This document shows positions 1 through 6,015 of a stretch of DNA of 6,378 nt, in pieces. Each line of letters begins with the position of its first letter. Position 1 is the stretch's first letter. The position numbers and the translations under genes were made by a program. The stretch is from JAWXBM01 sp037968555. Lineage in GTDB: Bacteria; Pseudomonadota; Gammaproteobacteria; Xanthomonadales; SZUA-36. Where the stretch lies: contig JBBKVS010000068.1 in NCBI GenBank assembly GCA_037968555.1, positions 1-6,378 of the forward strand, in the 5' to 3' direction. The notes under the pieces were generated by a model. The model did no database searches. It was not told the origin of the DNA and saw only the letters and a program-made list of their open reading frames with translations.

Positions 1-707
1 TGATACGACTTGGTGGCATCCGCCTGAGCCACGGGTGGCTGCCAGTAGCATCGCTTCTGCAATCCATCCGTTTTGGACCAGGACAGCGTGTGGCCGGGCA
101 TCAGTTTGTGTACGCCCTCGAAGAAGGTTTTGTCGCCAGCGATGTATCGGCAGGCGAGATACTCGGGGAGCACGGCGCGATTGAAAACCGGACGGCCCGG
201 GCTCGCTGCCAGTAGCGCCTTGATTTCGGAGCCAAACAGCAATTCCTTATCGTCGATTGAGTAGTAAAGCGGCTTGATTCCCAAGCGGTCGCGCGCCAGG
301 AATAAGCGTTGGCCGGGTCCATCCCAGATTGCGAAAGCAAACATGCCACGCAAATGTTCTACACAGCTATCGCCATAAACTTCGTAGGCCCGCAACACGA
401 CTTCGGTGTCTGAGTCCGTCCTGAAAGTGCAGCCCTGGCGCACCAGCAAATCACGCAATTCCCTGAAGTTGTACAGTTCGCCGTTGTAGCTGATCCAGAT
501 GTTGCCCGCAGGATTGCTCATGGGTTGATGACCACCGGCCAGGTCGATTATCGATAAGCGCCGATGGGCGAGCCCAACCGGACCACGCAACATGATGCCG
601 GCGCCGTCGGGCCCGCGATGCAGGAGACTCTCGCGCATGGCCAGCAAGCGACGCTCTTCCACTTCAGCAGCAGGGTCAAACTTGAGAATTCCGGTTATGC
701 CACACAT
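1..707 (-). CDS. Asparagine-synthetase-like glutamine amidotransferase, N-terminal part (cut by left edge)
   Basis: This is the N-terminal 235 residues of a second asparagine synthase (glutamine-hydrolysing) family protein, open to the window edge with no stop. It begins MCGITGIL, so Cys2 becomes the N-terminal glutaminase nucleophile after Met removal, which fixes the start at 707. Other glutaminase-domain signatures are RGPD (31-34), HRRLSIIDL (48-56, Arg50), YNGELYNFRELR (74-85), SDTE (99-102), LRGMFAFAIWD (119-129) and ARDRLGIKPLYY (138-149). The domain ends near the PGH segment (204-206) and CYW (220-222). The ATP-binding synthetase domain should lie beyond the left edge and cannot be checked. 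It starts one base after the heparinase stop (TGAAATG) with no clear Shine-Dalgarno, so coupled translation is likely. In a polysaccharide locus the probable role is amidation of a sugar carboxylate rather than free asparagine synthesis; that role is inferred. Confidence 0.93.
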   Translation of the reverse strand, partial: MCGITGILKFDPAAEVEERRLLAMRESLLHRGPDGAGIMLRGPVGLAHRRLSIIDLAGGHQPMSNPAGNIWISYNGELYNFRELRDLLVRQGCTFRTDSDTEVVLRAYEVYGDSCVEHLRGMFAFAIWDGPGQRLFLARDRLGIKPLYYSIDDKELLFGSEIKALLAASPGRPVFNRAVLPEYLACRYIAGDKTFFEGVHKLMPGHTLSWSKTDGLQKRCYWQPPVAQADATKSY

Positions 708-711
708 TTCA
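705..711 (-). other. TGAAATG stop/start junction between heparinase-like gene and second amidotransferase
   Basis: The heparinase-like stop TGA (711-709) is separated by one base from the second amidotransferase ATG (707-705). The preceding minus-strand bases are A/T-rich (CCTAAAAATTGAA) with no recognisable Shine-Dalgarno, so reinitiation after termination is the likely route. The start is fixed by the catalytic Cys2. Confidence 0.7.
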
Positions 712-2937
712 ATTTTTAGGCTCTATAGAGATTTCGTGGTCGCCGATGTAAATGGTTTCCCGTTTACCGCTGGCGAATGTCACACCGGTAAGCGAGCCAT
801 CTTCAATGATGGGTGTTAGCAGGGGCGCCGCCGCGGCAGAATTTGCCAGCGGAAAAAGCAGTGTCACGATACGCAGCGGTAAAGCAGCTTCTGCGCTGAA
901 GGTCACTGCCGGTGCAGGAACCCTGTGGCCATAATTCGGGGAAATCCAGCCCCCGAGTGGCACCAGTTGGCCCTTCGCAACGGTGGTGGCCAGCGGAACA
1001 TTTGAAAATGCCTTGAGCAGTAATGCGCTGCGATTTCCGTGGGCGCGCACCCAGCCATCCTCCTGTATCCCGACTGGCATGGCTGCAAACTGGTAGCGCA
1101 GGTCTATACGATGATCAGCCTGTCCGCTGAGGTCATCAATGATCAGCCAGTAGCGTGAATCGACAAACAGCACACGGCGACGATGAACAAGCGGGTCTGC
1201 TGGAGATCCCCAGGCCTCATGCTCGGCTTCAGCCAGGCAGAAACCTGGTTTGGACGTGCAGCTCAGCAAACGAGCTGAAGGCTTGCCGTGCCAGGAAAAC
1301 GGACCATTCGGCTCGGCCTGTCCGCGACCATCAACCAGCACGGTGTTGTGAGCCTGGCTGCTGCGAAAATACCGCCGCCAGGCCGCGTCTGCGGTATAGC
1401 AGAAAGTGCCTGCATCAACCAGAAAGTTTTCGCCCCAGGCGCTGCACTGCACACTCAGCAAGTCGGCATGCCCGTGACCCCCGCTAAGGCCGCAACCCAG
1501 CGGGCCTGTATCGAATATCAGGTGGTGCGCGTGTTCATCCCAGCCATTGCGCATGATCACGTAACCCCCTTCGGGGAAGCAGCGCAGTGCCACTGAAGCG
1601 GGGATTGACCGCTCAGGCTTCATAAGCAAATCTGCCTGCGGATTGCCTTCAAATGTTCCCCAGCCCAGCAACCACCAGGTTTCAGCCGCCATATCACCGG
1701 CCGCCCAGGCGAATTGCGAGTTATTCAAAAGCACCGCTGCCGTCGCGAACAGACCCCGGTAGTCACCTGGCTCGCGGCGCACCAGGGGTAACAGCCAGCC
1801 GCCGTCTGCATCGCCAATTTGCGGCACCGTTCCATCCGGGCGGCGTACCTGAATCAGGAAATCAAGCATCCGGGCGAGGCGGGTCTTGACGCTCTTCGGA
1901 ACTGCGACACCGTTGCGTTCCGACAGAATGATGAAGTGCAGGTACATTTCCACGGTGTAGTACTGGTAACGGGTGGATTGCTCGAAATACACCCCGTCAG
2001 GGTGTACCTGGCGATCCAACTCTGCCAGGAGTATCTCGCGCCCGAGGGCTTTCCATTGCCTGGCACCTTTCAGTTCGGGAAGCAAAGCGCCTACATAGAA
2101 CAAGCCCAGGGCCTCACCGGTCAGATGGGTATTGGGTGAGAAATATCGCGACAGATTGCGCTCGACGTAGCGTGCATGGGCCTGAATCCAGCCCAGCATC
2201 TGCAGAAATAATTCAGGGGCGAAAGCGGCCGAACCACGAAACAGTAGCAGCGCCCAGCACCAGGAAATCATTCGCATTGCGACTTCCAGAGAGCTGGTCC
2301 AGTTCATGCCAAAGCCTGGAGGGTTTTGGCTCATCCAGTGACGCACAAGTCGAACGAAGGCTTCGGCATAGAGCGCATCGCCGGTAAACTGGTAGGCCTG
2401 TCCCAGATCCAGCAGCCACTGGTGCCGATTCAGCTCCCAAACCACTTTACTGTCGCCCACCTGCTCATTTGCCAGATACTTGATCCGGCTGCCGTGTGCA
2501 GGCGTGATCTTCCGACCGGAAACGGCATCGAATTGCCAGTTGACCGGTGACCCGAAAGACAGTTTGCCGTAACCGAGGATTTCGAACTCGTCGCGGCAGA
2601 TGGCGTTCGCGTTTTCGATAATCTGCTGCCGCGCCTCATGGCAGTGACTGGCAATATGCGCGGCAATGCCGGTTTCACTGGTGCCGGCAAAAAACCGGAA
2701 TGGTGCGATGTGCTCAAAGCGTTGCTGCAATTTCGCGGCCATGATGACTGGATCACTTTTTTCCAGCTGCAGCGCAATGCTATGAAACACTGCATCACCA
2801 TCGAGTGCGTCGAAGACACATTCCGGACTGCTCAGGCCCAATGGCGCGACGAACCGGTCCACCGTCTTCGCCAGTTGCTGGCGGCTGCGGAAGGCAAGCT
2901 CTGCAGGTCTCATTTCAAACAGGCGCTGCAGCTTCAC
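709..2937 (-). CDS. Heparinase II/III-like (alginate lyase superfamily) protein of a polysaccharide locus
   Basis: This is a polysaccharide-lyase-like protein of 742 aa with an N-terminal alpha-helical (alpha/alpha toroid) half and a C-terminal heparinase II/III beta-sheet half. The family cleaves uronic-acid-containing glycans by beta-elimination. Visible marks, numbered from the GTG start, are FSPNTHLTGEALGLF (266-280, with the Asn-x-His pair N269/H271), FEQSTRYQYY (318-327, candidate catalytic tyrosines), GGHGHADLLS (486-495, H488, H490 and D492, typical metal/active-site cluster), VDAGTFCY (507-514) and SSQAHNTVLVDG (526-537). I chose GTG at 2937 because AGGA lies six bases upstream and the protein then opens with a family-like MKLQRLFEMRPAELAFR. 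A start at 2970 would add MARGWIFTGIN, which looks like read-through of the overlapping gene. No signal peptide or membrane segment is visible, which is unusual for an enzyme acting on exported polymer. It overlaps the upstream glycosyltransferase gene by 23 bases. The substrate is unknown. Confidence 0.92.
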   Translation of the reverse strand: MKLQRLFEMRPAELAFRSRQQLAKTVDRFVAPLGLSSPECVFDALDGDAVFHSIALQLEKSDPVIMAAKLQQRFEHIAPFRFFAGTSETGIAAHIASHCHEARQQIIENANAICRDEFEILGYGKLSFGSPVNWQFDAVSGRKITPAHGSRIKYLANEQVGDSKVVWELNRHQWLLDLGQAYQFTGDALYAEAFVRLVRHWMSQNPPGFGMNWTSSLEVAMRMISWCWALLLFRGSAAFAPELFLQMLGWIQAHARYVERNLSRYFSPNTHLTGEALGLFYVGALLPELKGARQWKALGREILLAELDRQVHPDGVYFEQSTRYQYYTVEMYLHFIILSERNGVAVPKSVKTRLARMLDFLIQVRRPDGTVPQIGDADGGWLLPLVRREPGDYRGLFATAAVLLNNSQFAWAAGDMAAETWWLLGWGTFEGNPQADLLMKPERSIPASVALRCFPEGGYVIMRNGWDEHAHHLIFDTGPLGCGLSGGHGHADLLSVQCSAWGENFLVDAGTFCYTADAAWRRYFRSSQAHNTVLVDGRGQAEPNGPFSWHGKPSARLLSCTSKPGFCLAEAEHEAWGSPADPLVHRRRVLFVDSRYWLIIDDLSGQADHRIDLRYQFAAMPVGIQEDGWVRAHGNRSALLLKAFSNVPLATTVAKGQLVPLGGWISPNYGHRVPAPAVTFSAEAALPLRIVTLLFPLANSAAAAPLLTPIIEDGSLTGVTFASGKRETIYIGDHEISIEPKN

Positions 2938-4063
2938 ATTTATTCCTGTAAATATCCATCCACGCGCCACGGACTTGTGGCCAGGTATATTGCTCGACTT
3001 CCTGCCGCGCGCGGCGCGCCATCATGAGGGCTTCACCCGGAGCATCAAGCAGCATGGCGAGGGCCGCTGCCATGGCCGCCGGATCGTCCTGAGGTACCAA
3101 GGTACCGTTCTGTTGATAATTCAGCATGGCGGGAATATCCCCCACCGGCGTTGATACCACCGGCAAGCCCGCCGCAAAGGCTTCCAATATGGAAATGGGC
3201 TGGTTATCGATAACCGAGGCGTTGACAAAAATATCGGCCTCGTCATAAAGCCGGGGCATTTGCTCTGGTTCAATGCGGCCGACGAATTCCACACCGCCCA
3301 GGGATTCGGAACGCACCCAATCCTCCAGCCGGGCACGTTCGCTGCCGTAACCGGCGATTTTCAACCGCGCTTGCGGCCATTGTTTCCGCAACAGCGCAAA
3401 TGCCTTCAGGGTTGTGCCTACGCAATAGTGCGCTTCCAGATTCCGGTTCGAGAGTAATCGCGGCTGCAGCTCGCTCCGTTCACGATAATGAAAGCTGGAC
3501 GTATCGATGATGTTCCGGACCACGCGGGCCTGATAGCCAAACCGCGCGAAAACATTTTGCAGATAGGTTGAAGGAACTACGATTTCATCCACCCGGCGCA
3601 ACCAGGGGTGCACCTTCCAACCCCAGTTGGCCAGGTGATCCTCAGCTTCGCCGCTGTGGTAGTTGAGTATCACCGGCTTGCCGAACAAACGCGCTGCCAG
3701 GATTGCCGGTGCGGGTGCCAGCAGGAAAGACCAATAAGAAGCGGAGTAGATATGCACCACATCGGCGTGACGCAAACTGATCAGCTTTACCAGGTACAAG
3801 CACTGATTAAGCAGTGTGCGAGCCAGCGGAATCCGCCGCAGCCAGCGCAATCCCTTCGGAAAACGGGGATTCACCGCTACGAACATGATCTCAAAGCCAT
3901 CGTCACCCAGCGCTTGCGCCAGGCTACGGGCCTGAACACCCTGGCCGCCGAGTATCTCTAGACTGGGCGCCACGATCGCGATACGCAAAGCAGCGAAAGC
4001 GTCTTGGCTAGTCAGAGAAACTGCAGCATCTTCGTTCGCCGCGACAGGAGGCATGGTACTCAT
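2915..4063 (-). CDS. GT4-family glycosyltransferase (GT-B fold)
   Basis: This is a 382-aa retaining-type glycosyltransferase of family GT4, expected to act at the cytoplasmic side of the inner membrane and add a sugar from a nucleotide donor to the growing lipid-linked glycan. The N-terminal acceptor domain begins with the strand LRIAIVAPSLE (26-36) followed by the glycine loop ILGGQGVQA (37-45). Other landmarks are HIYSASYWSF (104-113), NYHSGEAEDHL (134-144), VVPSTYLQNVF (162-172) and VVRNIID (181-187). The C-terminal donor domain shows NRNLEAHYCVGTTLKAF (206-222), LKIAGYGSE (234-242), VEFVGRI (258-264), and DNQPISILEAFAAGLPVVST (286-305), which corresponds to the EX7E donor-binding motif but with Asp at the first acidic position. 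The start ATG overlaps the amidotransferase stop as ATGA. Another in-frame ATG at 4054 (residue 4) sits nine bases from an AGGG and may be the real start. Donor and acceptor sugars cannot be told. Confidence 0.95.
   Translation of the reverse strand: MSTMPPVAANEDAAVSLTSQDAFAALRIAIVAPSLEILGGQGVQARSLAQALGDDGFEIMFVAVNPRFPKGLRWLRRIPLARTLLNQCLYLVKLISLRHADVVHIYSASYWSFLLAPAPAILAARLFGKPVILNYHSGEAEDHLANWGWKVHPWLRRVDEIVVPSTYLQNVFARFGYQARVVRNIIDTSSFHYRERSELQPRLLSNRNLEAHYCVGTTLKAFALLRKQWPQARLKIAGYGSERARLEDWVRSESLGGVEFVGRIEPEQMPRLYDEADIFVNASVIDNQPISILEAFAAGLPVVSTPVGDIPAMLNYQQNGTLVPQDDPAAMAAALAMLLDAPGEALMMARRARQEVEQYTWPQVRGAWMDIYRNKCEAAAPV
2944..2947 (-). promoter_or_regulatory. Ribosome binding site deciding the GTG start of the heparinase-like gene
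   Basis: On the minus strand an AGGA (within ACAGGA) lies inside the last codons of the glycosyltransferase gene and is followed by six bases, ATAAAT, before the GTG at 2937. This is near-optimal spacing and is the best Shine-Dalgarno sequence in the window. It supports GTG over the longer in-frame ATG at 2970. An out-of-frame ATG immediately followed by TGA overlaps the GTG (bases 2939-2934). Confidence 0.7.
4060..4063 (-). other. ATGA stop/start overlap between amidotransferase and glycosyltransferase
   Basis: The glycosyltransferase ATG (4063-4061) overlaps the amidotransferase TGA (4062-4060), the classic four-base arrangement for termination-reinitiation coupling. The nearest purine-rich motif, AGGG at 4067-4064, abuts this ATG directly and is too close to act as its Shine-Dalgarno. 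It is nine bases from the next in-frame ATG at 4054. Either start is possible, and the two proteins differ by only three residues. Confidence 0.75.
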
Positions 4064-5997
4064 CCCTGCGCAGCCCGTTTTTGCAGGTCTGGCGCCACCC
4101 GCGAGCGCTCTGGCGCAAAGCGGCCTTTACTGATGGCAGCGGGACTATCCAGGAAGGTCCGGCACCACAGCTCAAAAGATATCAGCGTCCAAAGTTGCAA
4201 ATCCAGCGGCCGGCCCCGGCCTTGCAACAGCAGAAGATTTTCGATGTAGGCCGGGTTGAAAATGTTCCGTGCCCTGCTGCTGGGTGACAGCAACAGATCA
4301 TGCACATAACCGTTCAGTTCACCGCGGAACCAGCGGGACAGTGGAACGGCGAATCCCTGCTTGGGGCGGTCGATGATATTACCGGGAAGAATATCCTTCA
4401 GCGCCTGCTTGAAAATGTGTTTGGTACGACCATTGCGTAATTTCAGGCCCGGGGGGATGGTGGCAGCGAATTCAGCCAGTTTGTGGTCCAGCAACGGCAC
4501 CCGTGCCTCCAGGGAATGAGCCATGCTCATCCGGTCTACCTTGGTCAGAATGTCCAGCGGCAGATAGGTCTTGATGTCCAGATACTGTATCGCCGACAGC
4601 CAATGGCTACCTTCGCGAGCGAGACAGGCTGTCATATCCCGCCAGGGATCTGCAGCCAGTATCTGCTCGGCAGCAGACTCCTGAAACAATGCGGTCTGGG
4701 CCTGCCGGTCGAACAGGTTTCCCGCATCGAGGTAGCGATCGGCGCCATTGAGCGCAATGTGGCGCAAAAAATTGCGGCCTTTCGTGCCTTCAGACATGCG
4801 CCCGCCAACTGCGCCCAGCAAAGAGCGAATCAATGCGGGTATGTGCCGATAGCGCCGTTCTCTCTGCTCCACGGAATACTTATCGTAGCCAGCGAACATC
4901 TCATCACCGCCGTCCCCGGTCAGCACAACCTTGACATGCTCGGCAGCCAACTGGGAGACCATGTAGGTTGGAATAGCGGAGGAATCGCCAAAGGGTTCAT
5001 CGAGATGCCAGGCGAGGTCATCCAGGATAGAAATGACATCAGGTTCCAGCACCAATTCGTGATGCTCGGTGCCGAGGGCTACTGCCACTTGCCGCGCATG
5101 AGCGCTTTCGTTGTACTCTTTCTCAGGAAAACCGATGGTGAAGGTCTTGATAGGTTGATCGCTCAGGCGTGTCATGGTGGCCACCACCGCACTGGAATCC
5201 ACACCCCCGCTCAGAAAGGCACCGAATGGCACGTCGCAGATCATCCGCAGCCTGACCGATTCTTCCAGTCGTTCCTGCAGGCCCGAGACGAAATAGTCTT
5301 CATCGTGTTCGCTGTCGGCTTCAAAAAACACGTCCCAGTAGCAATTGACCCTGGCTGGCTGACCACGCTCTATGGTGAGCATATGACCGGGCTGGAGTTT
5401 GTGAATGCCGGCTATGATGCTTTCGTTTTGCGGCGTGGTCGAAAAGGCAAACAGATGCGCCACTGAGCTCCAGTTCAACTCACGTTTGACCCAGGGTAGC
5501 TGCAGCAGCGCCTTGAGCTCGGAAGCGAACACCAGCTTCCCGTCAAATTCGCCGTAGAAAAGCGGCTTGATGCCCAGTCGGTCACGCGCCAGGAACAGCT
5601 TTCCTCTGCCCTCGTCCCACAAGGCAAAAGCAAACATGCCACGCAGTTTGTGCACGCACTCGATACCATATTCTTCATACAGATGAACGATCACTTCGGT
5701 ATCGGAAGCCGTGTAAAATCGATGACCGAGGGCTTCCATTTCCTTCCGCAGTTCCTGGAAATTGTAAATCTCTCCATTGAGCACCACCTGGATGCTGCCG
5801 TCTTCGTTGCGAATCGGTTGCTGGCCGTTGTCCAGGTCGATAATGCTCAGGCGTCGCATACCCAGGCCGACGTTGCCATCAATGTAATAACCTTCGTCAT
5901 CCGGCCCGCGCAGCACCAGTGCATCGCACATGGCTTCGACTTCGAGCCGTTCTACCGGCTGATCGCGTATTCCAAATATTCCTGCTATTCCGCACAT
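4060..5997 (-). CDS. asnB: Glutamine-dependent asparagine synthase family amidotransferase (polysaccharide-locus AsnB)
   Basis: This is a complete 645-aa class II amidotransferase. The N-terminal glutaminase releases ammonia from glutamine and passes it to a C-terminal ATP-pyrophosphatase domain, which adenylates and amidates a carboxyl group. Cys2 in MCGIAGIFG is the nucleophile and fixes the start. Supporting residues include RGPDDEG (30-36), MRRLSIIDL (47-55, Arg49), LNGEIYNF (73-80), SDTE (98-101), RGMFAFALWD (119-128) and ARDRLGIKPLFY (137-148). The synthetase domain carries the P-loop SGGVDSS (263-269), GDGGDEMFAGYDKYS (361-375) and LDILTKVDRMSMAHSLEARV (481-500). About 30 polar residues form a tail after FELWCRTFL. 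The length is greater than E. coli AsnB and fits the longer group common in EPS loci, including exosortase A-associated amidotransferases, though I cannot place it firmly there. Context favours sugar-carboxylate amidation over housekeeping asparagine synthesis; that is inference. It follows the flippase gene by 16 bases and overlaps the glycosyltransferase start. Confidence 0.95.
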   Translation of the reverse strand: MCGIAGIFGIRDQPVERLEVEAMCDALVLRGPDDEGYYIDGNVGLGMRRLSIIDLDNGQQPIRNEDGSIQVVLNGEIYNFQELRKEMEALGHRFYTASDTEVIVHLYEEYGIECVHKLRGMFAFALWDEGRGKLFLARDRLGIKPLFYGEFDGKLVFASELKALLQLPWVKRELNWSSVAHLFAFSTTPQNESIIAGIHKLQPGHMLTIERGQPARVNCYWDVFFEADSEHDEDYFVSGLQERLEESVRLRMICDVPFGAFLSGGVDSSAVVATMTRLSDQPIKTFTIGFPEKEYNESAHARQVAVALGTEHHELVLEPDVISILDDLAWHLDEPFGDSSAIPTYMVSQLAAEHVKVVLTGDGGDEMFAGYDKYSVEQRERRYRHIPALIRSLLGAVGGRMSEGTKGRNFLRHIALNGADRYLDAGNLFDRQAQTALFQESAAEQILAADPWRDMTACLAREGSHWLSAIQYLDIKTYLPLDILTKVDRMSMAHSLEARVPLLDHKLAEFAATIPPGLKLRNGRTKHIFKQALKDILPGNIIDRPKQGFAVPLSRWFRGELNGYVHDLLLSPSSRARNIFNPAYIENLLLLQGRGRPLDLQLWTLISFELWCRTFLDSPAAISKGRFAPERSRVAPDLQKRAAQG

Positions 5998-6011
5998 GAT
6001 GAAAAAGTTAT

Positions 6012-6015
6012 TCCT
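6012..6015 (-). promoter_or_regulatory. Weakly placed AGGA upstream of the full amidotransferase gene
   Basis: The minus strand reads TAGGA, where TAG is the flippase stop codon, and the AGGA lies 14 bases before the amidotransferase ATG at 5997. That spacing is longer than the usual five to nine bases. The start itself cannot move because Cys2 must be the N-terminal nucleophile. The site may work poorly, with initiation depending on ribosomes finishing the flippase gene. I see no better purine-rich site in the 16-base gap. Confidence 0.4.

Noticed and set aside
101..349. An 82-codon minus-strand frame near the left edge
   Set aside because: It is out of frame within the second amidotransferase, whose own frame is open from 707 to base 1 with motif-level support.
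721..730. Perfect 10-base palindrome CTCTATAGAG near the end of the heparinase-like gene
   Set aside because: It is too short, has no extension of the stem and no following T-run on the minus strand, and lies in coding sequence. It is not a terminator or a credible operator.
2430..2819. A 129-codon minus-strand frame inside the heparinase-like gene, and a similar plus-strand frame at 2638-3027
   Set aside because: Both are out-of-frame shadows with low-complexity, Ser/Arg/His-rich products and no independent start signal.
2938..2970. A longer heparinase-like protein starting at ATG 2970
   Set aside because: The 11 extra residues (MARGWIFTGIN) do not look like the family N-terminus and would deepen the overlap with the glycosyltransferase. 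The GTG at 2937 has a well-spaced AGGA.
3007..3106. GC-rich palindromic bits (GGCGCGCC at 3013-3020) and two GGTACC copies at 3093-3098 and 3101-3106
   Set aside because: They are explained by coding content (the Arg/Ala-rich MMARRARQE and the Gly-Thr-Leu-Val-Pro stretch). There is no array or symmetry beyond a few bases.
3608..3961. A 117-codon open frame on the plus strand, opposite the glycosyltransferase
   Set aside because: It is the antisense shadow of a strongly supported GT4 gene, with no family resemblance in the translation.
4060..4152. Polar C-terminal tail of the full amidotransferase as a possible fused domain or frameshift
   Set aside because: About 30 charged residues after the conserved end of the synthetase domain, with no motif. 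The frame is uninterrupted and ends neatly in an ATGA overlap, so an ordinary disordered extension is enough.
4483..5466. A 327-codon open frame on the plus strand, opposite the full amidotransferase gene
   Set aside because: It lies wholly antisense to a gene with intact catalytic motifs. Its product is rich in His, Gln and Cys with no recognisable domain, and it has no ribosome site or neighbours on that strand. It is best explained by codon bias of the sense gene.
5998..6013. Intergenic gap between flippase and amidotransferase as a promoter
   Set aside because: It is only 16 bases long, and I see no convincing -35/-10 pair in it or just upstream. An operon-internal spacer is sufficient.
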